From positions 1-64,000 of the forward strand of contig CACWLF010000001.1 in the NCBI GenBank assembly GCA_902761645.1: 64,000 nt of DNA, read 5' to 3'. The notes beneath the pieces are model-generated. The model searched no databases and was not told where the DNA came from. It saw only the letters and a list, made by a program, of their open reading frames with translations. Positions 43,275 through 52,166 of the stretch are shown in pieces (the first letter of the stretch is position 1; each line of letters begins with the position of its first letter). The stretch comes from an uncultured Aeromonadales bacterium (GTDB lineage: Bacteria; Pseudomonadota; Gammaproteobacteria; Enterobacterales; Succinivibrionaceae). Position numbers and translations under genes: made by a program.

Positions 43275-43925
43275 ATGAAATATAAATTATTAGCGTTTTT
43301 TGCTTCATTTACTTTAATGCTGAATTGCGGAAATTCCGCAATAGTTCAAGATTTGCAAGCTGACGATGAACCTGAATTAATTCAGTTATATTCGCAAAAC
43401 GAATTAAATAAACTTATTTCTGAAAATAAGCATCTTGAAAGAGTGTTACTTGATGAATGCCAGTTTACTCGTGATATTGAAGATCGCGCCATGGTTCTTC
43501 ATTATCCATCATATCTATATCTTTGGGCAGATATGAATTTTACAGATACTTGCGTAAAGGGAGATCCTGCAGTTGGTGTTAAAGCGCTAAAAATGGCTGC
43601 TGATAGAGCTATGCCTAAAGCATTATATAAATTAGGAGAACTGTATCATACAGGCAAATATGTTCAAAAGGATCAAGAACTTGCATATCACTATGTATAC
43701 AATGCGGCTTCATTAAAAGATCCCAAGGCTAGAGTACTTCTTGTAGAGTTATTACTGGAAATGGAAGGAAAGGAAATTGACTATGAGCGGGCATATAATT
43801 GGTTGTTTTTTACTGTATTTTCCCAAGAGAAGGAAAAAGATCATGCTACACTATTACTAAACAGACTTGGCGCAAAAATGCCGGCATCATTGGTAAAAAA
43901 AGCAAGGCTGAAGGAGTATAATTAA
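43275..43925 (+). CDS. motX: MotX-like Sel1-repeat protein of the sodium-driven flagellar motor
   Basis: A 216-residue exported protein: signal peptide (LAFFASFTLMLNCGNSA), then the segments YSQNELNKLI, DECQFTRDIEDRA, YLWADMNFTDTC and GDPAVGVKALKMAADRAMPKALYKLGELYHTGKYVQKD (Sel1-like repeats), ending KMPASLVKKARLK. This order matches MotX, part of the T-ring that places the PomAB stator around the polar flagellum in Vibrio and relatives. The paired cysteines of MotX appear to be present. The gene stands alone, as motX usually does. Assignment is from remembered family features. Confidence 0.72.
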   Translation: MKYKLLAFFASFTLMLNCGNSAIVQDLQADDEPELIQLYSQNELNKLISENKHLERVLLDECQFTRDIEDRAMVLHYPSYLYLWADMNFTDTCVKGDPAVGVKALKMAADRAMPKALYKLGELYHTGKYVQKDQELAYHYVYNAASLKDPKARVLLVELLLEMEGKEIDYERAYNWLFFTVFSQEKEKDHATLLLNRLGAKMPASLVKKARLKEYN

Positions 43926-43951
43926 TCACTATCTGTTTTTATATTGCATAG

Positions 43952-45340
43952 TTATTTTTTTGACGTTTCATTTTGGTGATGTGTCTTTTGCATTCGTAGT
44001 GTTCTTTCCAGGATTTGGGTGTAGATTGGTTTGGCTCCCAACTTTTGAGTTACCAAGGTAGCGCTTAAAGAAGAAATCATCATAGGTAATAAAAATTCAT
44101 AGTTATTGGTCATTTCAGTAACAAGGATAATTCCTGTTACAGGAGCTCTTACGGAGGCTGCAAATAGTGTACTCATTCCGACTATTGCGAAAATACTAGG
44201 AGGGATAGCTGATATCTCAAATTGATATAAGATACTGCCAAATGCAGCACCACATAATGTACCTATAGCTAGACTTGGTGCAAATATACCTCCAGGTATT
44301 CCGCTTCCGAAACATAGTAAAGTTCCGAATATCCGCCACATTAATAGGATTAAAAGAATTTTTGTTTGCTGATTATTATTGGTTATCCACTCAGGAATTG
44401 AAAACATTCCTGAAGCTGCCGCTTGAGGTTCTATACAAAACAACAGTCCGGAACATCCTCCAATTATAAAGATTAATGGGATTATTCTGGTAAGTTTTCC
44501 CTTGCATAAATAGAAATAAAAGTTTTGAAAGCGTTCTACTCCTTTGTTAAAAAAGAATCCTATGACACCGACGAAAATACCTAATAATATAAACAAATAG
44601 AAATAAGCAAGATTTGGGCAATCATAATTAGGTAAATTGTGAAAAACAGAGTTGTTGCCAACCAGTAAACAACGAGTAATTGCGGCTGAAATAACGGTAA
44701 TGCTAACTATTTTTATGGAAAGAAAGCTGTATTTAAACTGTGGTCTTAGTTCTTCTAAAACAAATAAAATGCCGGCAAGAGGTGCATTGAATGCTGATGC
44801 TAAGCCGGCAGCGCTTCCGGCTGCAACTAGTGACATGGCATGGCTTTTTGATAAATAAAAGGTGTCAGCAATCATTTTTCCAAGGTTTCCTCCGATCTGA
44901 ATGGAAGGTCCTTCACGACCTAAAATCATGCCTGAGGATAAAGAACAGATTCCGCCAAATAATTTAACTGGAAGAACTCGTTTCCATCTGATTGCTCTTT
45001 TATGAATTAGAGCACCCTCGATTTCTGGTATTCCTGATCCTCCTGCTTCTGGAGCAAATTTTATTGTTATAGTTATAGCAAAGGCTGCAAGTAAACCACA
45101 TACTACAAACAGTGAAGCATAAGCATATAAATCTTTAGTGGATTCATTAAATGCTGTGTATATGTAAGAAAGTATTGTATCTGGTACAATTTGGAAAAAA
45201 ACACATGTCAATCCGGTTATTATGCCTACTATACTCGCAATTAGTAAAATCAAAGAAGGTGCATGATCCAGTTTTATGTAATGCCGAATTAGCCAATGAA
45301 TTTTGCTATTTCTTATTTTTTGTAGTTTATCTAGTTTCAT
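43952..45340 (-). CDS. clcA: CLC-family chloride/proton antiporter
   Basis: A 462-residue membrane protein with about 18 helices. It shows the selectivity-filter segments GSGIPEIEG, GREGPSIQIGGNLG (gating Glu) and GIFAPSLAIGTLCGAAFG, and a conserved central AAGSAAGLASAFNAPLAGILFVLEEL. The prokaryotic ClcA/EriC-type members exchange two chloride for one proton in acid resistance. It has no cytoplasmic CBS domains. It is divergent from the YihY-family gene at 45422. Confidence 0.9.
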   Translation of the reverse strand: MKLDKLQKIRNSKIHWLIRHYIKLDHAPSLILLIASIVGIITGLTCVFFQIVPDTILSYIYTAFNESTKDLYAYASLFVVCGLLAAFAITITIKFAPEAGGSGIPEIEGALIHKRAIRWKRVLPVKLFGGICSLSSGMILGREGPSIQIGGNLGKMIADTFYLSKSHAMSLVAAGSAAGLASAFNAPLAGILFVLEELRPQFKYSFLSIKIVSITVISAAITRCLLVGNNSVFHNLPNYDCPNLAYFYLFILLGIFVGVIGFFFNKGVERFQNFYFYLCKGKLTRIIPLIFIIGGCSGLLFCIEPQAAASGMFSIPEWITNNNQQTKILLILLMWRIFGTLLCFGSGIPGGIFAPSLAIGTLCGAAFGSILYQFEISAIPPSIFAIVGMSTLFAASVRAPVTGIILVTEMTNNYEFLLPMMISSLSATLVTQKLGAKPIYTQILERTLRMQKTHHQNETSKK

Positions 45341-45421
45341 AAAATTCTTATTAGTTATCCACTGTATATTTTACTATAATAGAATCAGGGTATGTTCTAA
45401 AATTTAATCGGATCAAACAAT

Positions 45422-46348
45422 ATGCTAAAGATTCTTTCTTCATTGAAAAAAAAAATAGATAAAACACCTTATCTTGGCTTTGCTTTTTTATTTATTCGAA
45501 CCATTGTTAAAAGATATAAGCAGGATCGTGTTACTGTTGAGGCTGGACATTTAGTATATGTTACTGTACTTTCATTGGTTCCGGTAGTGACTGTTTTGTT
45601 TTCAATACTGTCTATGTTGCCTATATTTGAAGGTCCAAAGAATGAAATAAAGGCATTTATTTTTAATAATTTGGTTCCTACCTCCAGTGATGTAATCCAG
45701 CACTATTTGGATCAATTCAGTAAAAATGCATCTGATACTACGTTAATCGGAGCTTTGACATTATTTGTTGTTTCTATGTTATTAATAAATTCCATTGATA
45801 AGTCTATTAATCATATATGGAAAACAAAACAAAGACGTTCTTATGTAACAACATTTTCTGTCTATTGGATGGTAATAACGCTGGGACCTTTATTATTTGG
45901 TTCTAGTTTGGTATTGAGCTCATATTTGGTTTCATTAAGATTTCAGGATAGACTTAATATTGTTGCTTCAATGCAGGAATATTTAATTAAATATTTACCT
46001 TTGCTTTTTTCATTTGTTGGATTGCTGTTGATGTATAGTGTTGTTCCTATAAGAAAGGTTCGAGTTCGATATGCAGTTATTGGCGCGTTGGTTGCAGCCG
46101 TTTTGTTTGAATTAGGAAAGAGGTTGTTTTCTCTCTACATTATTTACTTGCCATCATATCAAAATATATATGGAGCTATTGCTGTAATTCCTATTTTGTT
46201 GGTGTGGATTTATTGCAGTTGGTTGATTATATTTGTTGGTGTTGAAATTCATGTAACTCTGCAGGAGTTATATGAGAGTAGGGAAAAAGCACTAGGAAGA
46301 GATAGTCAAATTGACAATAGTGCAGATTTTGACATTAATGAACAATAG
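45422..46348 (+). CDS. YihY/BrkB-family inner-membrane protein
   Basis: A 308-residue protein with about six helices. The family signatures are RDRVTVEAGHLVYVTVLSLVPVVTVLFSIL near the start, INSIDKSINHIWKTKQRR, and SYQNIYGAIAVIPILLVWIYCSWLIIFVGVEI near the end. It was once annotated as RNase BN, which is now known to be a different protein; the role is unknown, possibly transport. It converges with the AsmA-like gene over a 21-bp inverted repeat. Confidence 0.88.
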   Translation: MLKILSSLKKKIDKTPYLGFAFLFIRTIVKRYKQDRVTVEAGHLVYVTVLSLVPVVTVLFSILSMLPIFEGPKNEIKAFIFNNLVPTSSDVIQHYLDQFSKNASDTTLIGALTLFVVSMLLINSIDKSINHIWKTKQRRSYVTTFSVYWMVITLGPLLFGSSLVLSSYLVSLRFQDRLNIVASMQEYLIKYLPLLFSFVGLLLMYSVVPIRKVRVRYAVIGALVAAVLFELGKRLFSLYIIYLPSYQNIYGAIAVIPILLVWIYCSWLIIFVGVEIHVTLQELYESREKALGRDSQIDNSADFDINEQ

Positions 46349-46369
46349 CTTTTTAGCCATTAATCCAAT

Positions 46370-46413
46370 ATCAAGGATGAATAACAATTCTTGAATTGTT
46401 ATTCATCCTTGAT
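46370..46413. terminator. Perfect 21-bp inverted repeat between convergent genes
   Basis: Two 21-bp arms (46370-46390 and 46393-46413, starting ATCAAGGATGAATAAC) match without mismatch around a 2-bp centre. The right arm includes the last codons and stop of the AsmA-like gene. There is no long T run on either side. It is probably a bidirectional transcript end or 3'-end protecting structure. Confidence 0.65.
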
Positions 46414-48450
46414 TTCGTCGTTTTCATCTTTGACTGTTTCTTCAGGAGGTAGATTGTCTATGATTGGTTGGCTTTCCTTTCTTGAAAATTTAGAGTTTTC
46501 AAGTATATAAATTTTATTGGTTTCCATTGTTTTTTGGACTGCATTCTTGGAAGCACTCATATTAAATGTATTCATTGATGTATCAATTTTGTTATATTTA
46601 CCATTAAAAGTATATTGTTTATCTAAGGTTTTAGCCGAACCTTCAAAGTAAAAAATAGGTTGTTGATAATTTAATTTTAAATTTCCGTTTACTACGATAA
46701 AGTTTTTTTCTTTTATATTTGAATCTTTTAATTTATTGTAGATATCGTGGGAATTGCTGTTCGAGAACTGTTCGATATCAAAACTGCTTACAAATAGATC
46801 GTCAAAAATCAAATTTGTATTTAGGGTTTCAAGATTGTACTCAAACGGGAAATACCTATTTATTGAAAAAGTTGATTTAAGATCTACATCGCATAATCCG
46901 GTGAGATTATTTGTTCCTATAAAGGGATATATTGTACTTATAGGCAGTTTTTTGCCGATGTAGTTAATTGATAATTTTTGATTTTGGATATCAATGTTAA
47001 ATTTGAACAGAGAGGAAATTCCATTTACTATAGTTTCAGCAAATTTACTTGTAATCTTATTTTCTGATATTGATAGTAACGTGTGGAATTTTGATATCTC
47101 CACATTTTTTATAAAAAGATTATCGAAGAAAAATTCAATTGCACCATAATTGCTGCTGGTATTTGCAAGTTTTCCTTCTTCAAATTCTATATTTTTTAAG
47201 TGTAAATTTCCATTTTTTAAAATGATTGGGTAAGATTCATGGTCTAATGAACTGAAAGACAGATCATTAACATCTATCGTATTTATCCTTAGATTATCTG
47301 GCAGCAAATAAATTAAATCGTTAAGAAGGAGAGCTTCGGTTGTTTCCGGTAAAATGAGTTTTTCTGCATATAGTTTTTCTATTATTAATCGTTTTTTATC
47401 TTGTTCATAATTAAAAATACTTTTGAACGTGTTATCAAGGAATTTACCATCGATGCTGAAGGATATGTCGTTTTTTTTGTTGAAGTGGTTATAGGTAATT
47501 GACAGATCATTCAATGTGATGTTTTTAATATTTGCTTTTTCTACAGTACTATTAAAACGAAGATCTGTTACGTTTCCTTTGTTTATGCTAATTTGATCTA
47601 GTTGAAGATCTATGTTTGATAATCCAAGTTTATTATGTGGATTATAGTATGAGCTGTCACTTATTTTGCCTTCATGTATAGTAAAGTTCCAATCTGATAG
47701 TAACCTGGGTAGGTTGGCAGCCTGATTGATCAGAATATTCTCAAGATTATCAACATTTGATATGTTAAGATTAAATATATTTATACTTTTTGTTTGTTCG
47801 TTAATAATAAAGTTTGTTGCTACGTTTCCATCTTTAAAATCAAATTTAAGTTCGTTAACTTTGTAAAGATTATGTGCTTTGTCGTATTTAGCAATGATAT
47901 CCAGTGATTGTATTTCCGTGTCTTTATATTTAATTTTAGGTGTATGCAATGCCATACTTATACTTGGATTATTATCGAATTTTTTATCCTTTATAAGTAA
48001 TAAGTTTTTTACTTCAATTATGGAATTATCAATCTTTAAGTCTTCATCTTCAAAAATTATATTTTTTAGCAATCCTTGTTTTATAAAAAGATTATTAAGT
48101 GGTTTTGTTAATTGAAATTTATTAAGTCCCTGTATATTGATTTTTGAATCAACAATATTCAATTCATTGATATAAAGGTTTTTATTCAGTAATTCAGAAT
48201 AATCCACGTCAACATAAATCTTATTAGCGTAAAAGAAATTACCGATTTTTACGTTTTGGAAAACAATTGTTTCCGGATATTTGACGTTATACTCAATATT
48301 TCCAATTATTATTTCCTGATCGGTATATGACGACAGCATTTTTTCAATAGGTTTAGTTGCATAACTGCTTTGGATAAAAATACAAAATAGTAGAGCGGAA
48401 ATGATAAGCAGTAAAGCAAATATTAAAACAAGTCTAGAGAAGAACTTCAT
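46399..48450 (-). CDS. AsmA-like membrane-anchored protein
   Basis: About 683 residues from ATG 48450, which has AAAAGG upstream and starts MKFFSRLVLIFALLLIISALLFCIFI. One N-terminal membrane helix is followed by a long periplasmic part built of alternating strands (repeating patterns such as LYINELNIVDSKINIQGLN, ISNVDNLENILIN). The length and layout fit the AsmA/TamB-type repeating beta-groove proteins, some of which move phospholipids to the outer membrane. The sequence itself is divergent. It is followed by a 20-residue charged tail. It lies 93 bp after recG on the same strand. Confidence 0.6.
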   Translation of the reverse strand: MKFFSRLVLIFALLLIISALLFCIFIQSSYATKPIEKMLSSYTDQEIIIGNIEYNVKYPETIVFQNVKIGNFFYANKIYVDVDYSELLNKNLYINELNIVDSKINIQGLNKFQLTKPLNNLFIKQGLLKNIIFEDEDLKIDNSIIEVKNLLLIKDKKFDNNPSISMALHTPKIKYKDTEIQSLDIIAKYDKAHNLYKVNELKFDFKDGNVATNFIINEQTKSINIFNLNISNVDNLENILINQAANLPRLLSDWNFTIHEGKISDSSYYNPHNKLGLSNIDLQLDQISINKGNVTDLRFNSTVEKANIKNITLNDLSITYNHFNKKNDISFSIDGKFLDNTFKSIFNYEQDKKRLIIEKLYAEKLILPETTEALLLNDLIYLLPDNLRINTIDVNDLSFSSLDHESYPIILKNGNLHLKNIEFEEGKLANTSSNYGAIEFFFDNLFIKNVEISKFHTLLSISENKITSKFAETIVNGISSLFKFNIDIQNQKLSINYIGKKLPISTIYPFIGTNNLTGLCDVDLKSTFSINRYFPFEYNLETLNTNLIFDDLFVSSFDIEQFSNSNSHDIYNKLKDSNIKEKNFIVVNGNLKLNYQQPIFYFEGSAKTLDKQYTFNGKYNKIDTSMNTFNMSASKNAVQKTMETNKIYILENSKFSRKESQPIIDNLPPEETVKDENDEIKDE

Positions 48451-48542
48451 TTTATTACCTTTTTTGAATAGTGATGTTTCATAGTACATAGTATATTGCA
48501 AAGATGAGATAATAGATGTGAAAGTGTTCGGATTATGGAAAA

Positions 48543-50630
48543 TTATGCATTGGATAAGTGATCATTTGAATTAATCCAACGTTGGATTAATTTTACAGAT
48601 AATTCAGGGTGATTATTGACGATATCATGAGCAATATTATTGGCTAGTGGTATCATTTCTTGATCGCGCACAAAATTTGCTATTTTCATGGAAGTTACTC
48701 CAGTTTGTTTGGTTCCGATATATTCTCCTGGACCTCTTATGTTTAAATCCTGTTCAGCAATTTTTAATCCGTCATGATTGTTTTTTAAAAATTCCAAGCG
48801 TTGCCGACTTTCTTCTGAAATGTAGTTATTGCAGAACAGAATACAATATGCCTGTTCTTGTCCACGACCTACGCGTCCTCTCAATTGGTGAAGCTGTGCC
48901 AATCCCAATCTTTCAGGATTTTCGATAATAATAATATTGGCATTCGGAACATCGACACCAACCTCTATTACAGTAGTTGCCACTAAAAGATCAATTTCCC
49001 CTAGTTTAAATCTTGACATTATTTCTTGTTTGTCTTCTGGTGCCAATTTGCCATGAACAAGACCTATTTTTAATTCTGGTAATTCGGAAGCAAGTTCTTT
49101 GGCAACTTCATCCGCTGCTGAGCAGTCTTCTAAAGCCTCAGATTTTTCAATTAATGTACAAACCCAATATATTTGCCAGTGTTTTTCACAACAAACTGAT
49201 TTGATGCGGTCTAATAGTTTCCTTTTTTGCAGATAAGTCACTATTGTTGTATTAATAGGTTTTCTTCCTGGAGGTAATTCATCTATGGTGGAAACTGCCA
49301 AGTCTGCGTAGCTTGTCATAGCTAATGTTCTAGGAATTGGTGTTGCTGTCATAATTAATTGATGAGGCAATTTGTTATTTATTACACCTTTTTCTAGAAG
49401 CCTTAATCGTTGTTCAACTCCAAATCTATGTTGTTCATCAATAATAACCAGGGATAAATTTTTAAAAGTAACCTGATCTTGAAATAAAGCGTGAGTACCA
49501 ATGACAAATAAGGATTTACCACTTGATATCTTTTCTAATTCTATTTTTCGTTCTTTGCTTTTTTGTTTCCCGTTTAAATATGCGAGTTCGATACCTAACG
49601 GATTAAATAGCTTTTTTATTTTAATGTAGTGTTGCTCTGCCAGTATTTCCGTAGGAGCCATTAATGCCACCTGTACATTATTTTCTATTGCTGATAATGC
49701 GCATACTGCTGCAACCAATGTTTTACCGGAGCCTACATCTCCTTGCAGTAATCTCATCATTGGCACATCTTTACAAAGATCAGCGTTGATTTCGCGTATT
49801 ACCCGCAGTTGCGCAGCAGTTGGCTTAAAAGGCAGTTTAGATAAAAGTGCTTTCTGTAGCATGTGTACGGAGTTCAATGGATAAGATTTTTGCTTTGAAT
49901 TTTTTATTTTTGCTTGCAGAACTGTGATTGTTTGTGCTATTAGTTCTTCTAAAATCAAACGTTTTTGAGCATCTGTTCTAGCTTGATCCAATAATTGAAA
50001 GTCAGTATCGACAGGAGGATGATGGATAAATTTAATTGCATCTATGAGATTATAGGATGCATATTCAGCTGGTAAAAGTTCTTCTGGTGGATCAGAATCG
50101 ATTAATTTTAACGAATAATTAATTAAATTGCTGATTTTATCAGACGATAATCCTTGAGTTTGTGGATAAATAGGTGTCAGCTCTTTAGGTAAATCAATGT
50201 CATCGTAACTCTTGTACAATTTATAACTAGGATGTGTCATTGAATAGGTACCGTAATAATTTGGCATCACATTCCCGAATGCGAGAATTACAGTACCATT
50301 TTTCAAATTTCTCTGTTGATTCGGATATAGATTCCAAAAAATTAAATCCACTTTTGTACCGTTTGATTCAACAATTGTACAAATAACCATTGGACCTTTT
50401 TTGGTAAATTTAGAATTTGTACAAATTATAGTTCCGCATATGTTTACTGCTTGGTTTGGATCTGCTGATTGCGCATTAGATATTTTTGTATGATTTTCAT
50501 AGCGTAGCGGCAAATGAAATAAAAGATCACCAATAGTATAAATATTAAGTGAGTTTAATTTGCTTTGAACTTTATCACCAACTCCGGTTAGGGTATTAAC
50601 TGGAGTCTGCATTATCGAATTTTCACTCAT
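48543..50630 (-). CDS. recG: ATP-dependent DNA helicase RecG
   Basis: Reverses stalled forks and branch-migrates Holliday junctions. The 695 residues match E. coli (693). An N-terminal wedge/OB domain (TPVNTLTGVGDKVQSKLNSLNIYTIGDLLFHLPLRYE) is followed by superfamily 2 motifs: GDVGSGKT, APTEILAEQH, DEQHRFGVEQR, MTATPIPRTLA, TTVIEVGVDVPNA and QLRGRVGRG. It follows pssA with 1 bp between them, so the two are probably co-transcribed. Confidence 0.96.
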   Translation of the reverse strand: MSENSIMQTPVNTLTGVGDKVQSKLNSLNIYTIGDLLFHLPLRYENHTKISNAQSADPNQAVNICGTIICTNSKFTKKGPMVICTIVESNGTKVDLIFWNLYPNQQRNLKNGTVILAFGNVMPNYYGTYSMTHPSYKLYKSYDDIDLPKELTPIYPQTQGLSSDKISNLINYSLKLIDSDPPEELLPAEYASYNLIDAIKFIHHPPVDTDFQLLDQARTDAQKRLILEELIAQTITVLQAKIKNSKQKSYPLNSVHMLQKALLSKLPFKPTAAQLRVIREINADLCKDVPMMRLLQGDVGSGKTLVAAVCALSAIENNVQVALMAPTEILAEQHYIKIKKLFNPLGIELAYLNGKQKSKERKIELEKISSGKSLFVIGTHALFQDQVTFKNLSLVIIDEQHRFGVEQRLRLLEKGVINNKLPHQLIMTATPIPRTLAMTSYADLAVSTIDELPPGRKPINTTIVTYLQKRKLLDRIKSVCCEKHWQIYWVCTLIEKSEALEDCSAADEVAKELASELPELKIGLVHGKLAPEDKQEIMSRFKLGEIDLLVATTVIEVGVDVPNANIIIIENPERLGLAQLHQLRGRVGRGQEQAYCILFCNNYISEESRQRLEFLKNNHDGLKIAEQDLNIRGPGEYIGTKQTGVTSMKIANFVRDQEMIPLANNIAHDIVNNHPELSVKLIQRWINSNDHLSNA

Positions 50631-50631
50631 T

Positions 50632-51990
50632 TTAAATGATGTTTTTGATTAATAGATGCAATTTAAAGCGATAAAATCTCTTTAAGTATGCTTTATAACA
50701 TTCTGGTATGCTGTCTACGTTATCTATTTCAGTATAACGGGAAATCCTTTTTGTATGTTCAAGAATGTATTTTCTTTCATCTTCAAATTTATCTTTTAAT
50801 AACTGATTTGGATCCTGAATTAATATTCCATTTTCGATATCCATGCGCCATGCTCTAGGATTTAAATTGTTTCCGGTTAAAAGATATCTCTTATTATCTA
50901 CGAAAATACCTTTAACATGATAAGTATTTGTTCCATCTTTCCACAATAATACATTTAATAATCCTCGATTGATAAATTCCTGATTTTGGCGGCAGAAATT
51001 TCTTAGAAAATCTTCATACAGATAAGGAACGGCACCAACACGATTGAAAGGTTGATCGCTTGGAATATAAAAATCATTGGCTATTTTGTCGCCAACAACC
51101 AAATTAACTTTAATATTCCTTTTAAGTAAAGACAAAATTGCCTTTGATAGTTGTCTTGGAGGATTAAAGTAAGGTGTGCAAATTGTTATCTCTTGCTCTA
51201 CTGTTTTTAATAATTTTAATATTACATTATTTAATAAATTGCGAATGTTGCCTAATCCAATAAGAGGAGTAGCATAAACTGCATTATCTTTTTCGCCTTC
51301 AGGTTTGAACACGTAAGATGATTTTTTAAGATGATGTTTGAATTTTGCTATTTTTTCAGTGATGCTTTTTACATTAGGTATTAGATCTGTATTTGTCAAA
51401 TCACAAACGGCAGGATCTTTAATTATGTTGTCTTGCAGTAATTTAACAAACGCATTCGCCAACTGAATAGAGTCTATTCTATGGTATCTGTCGAGGCGGT
51501 ACTTGTGTTCATACCCTAAATATATATTATTAATGCTTGCTCCGGAATATAGGACTGTATTATCAAAAACAAATCCTTTTAAGTGCAAAACGCCAAATAA
51601 CTCTTTTGTTTTTACAGGCACACCCAAAATATGAACATTATTGATTTTGTACTTGTTGAATAATTCCTCATACATTAAGGTATTTCCAACTTGTTTTCCC
51701 TTACCCATAAGTCCTCTCTGAGCTCTATGAAAATCCACGAGGATATATGCATTCAAAGAAGGGGTGTTTTTGGCATGTTCAAAAATCAAGTTTAAAATTT
51801 CTCTTCCGCATTCATCATCTTGTAAGTAAAGTGCTGTGATATATATTCTTTCTTTTGAAGATGATATTAGATTTATAAGTTCCTGATGAAAAACTTCAGG
51901 TTGTTTTATGAAATGTATACAATCCTTATCAATGGTAATATGATTTAGTTTACTTAATTTTTGTTGATAGTACTTTGTAGTTAATAACAT
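50632..51990 (-). CDS. pssA: CDP-diacylglycerol-serine O-phosphatidyltransferase
   Basis: Makes phosphatidylserine, the precursor of phosphatidylethanolamine, as a peripheral enzyme of the phospholipase D superfamily. 452 residues (E. coli 451). Two HKD motifs are visible: HLKGFVFDNTVLYSGASINN and HVKGIFVDNKRYLLTGNNLNPRAW. The start (CIHFIKQPEVFHQELINLI) is also like E. coli PssA. It is adjacent to recG. Confidence 0.94.
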   Translation of the reverse strand: MLLTTKYYQQKLSKLNHITIDKDCIHFIKQPEVFHQELINLISSSKERIYITALYLQDDECGREILNLIFEHAKNTPSLNAYILVDFHRAQRGLMGKGKQVGNTLMYEELFNKYKINNVHILGVPVKTKELFGVLHLKGFVFDNTVLYSGASINNIYLGYEHKYRLDRYHRIDSIQLANAFVKLLQDNIIKDPAVCDLTNTDLIPNVKSITEKIAKFKHHLKKSSYVFKPEGEKDNAVYATPLIGLGNIRNLLNNVILKLLKTVEQEITICTPYFNPPRQLSKAILSLLKRNIKVNLVVGDKIANDFYIPSDQPFNRVGAVPYLYEDFLRNFCRQNQEFINRGLLNVLLWKDGTNTYHVKGIFVDNKRYLLTGNNLNPRAWRMDIENGILIQDPNQLLKDKFEDERKYILEHTKRISRYTEIDNVDSIPECYKAYLKRFYRFKLHLLIKNII

Positions 51991-52103
51991 AGCTAAATTC
52001 TTTTACTGATGTTTATTCTTAATAAAAAAAGACATTACCCGTTCATAGTATAGAATAAATAATAATTTTTACAAATCTTTTGTATTGCTTTTGAATACTT
52101 TGC

Positions 52104-52143
52104 ATAAAATAATGACGCTAGTCGAAGCAACATGCATCATTAT
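52104..52143 (-). terminator. Possible terminator or stem between pepP and pssA
   Basis: ATAATGACGC pairs with GCATCATTAT except for one position, with a short T-rich tail on the minus strand. It would end transcription after pepP (stop at 52167). Confidence 0.45.
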
Positions 52144-52166
52144 GGAAATGTATTACTTTTACGCGT

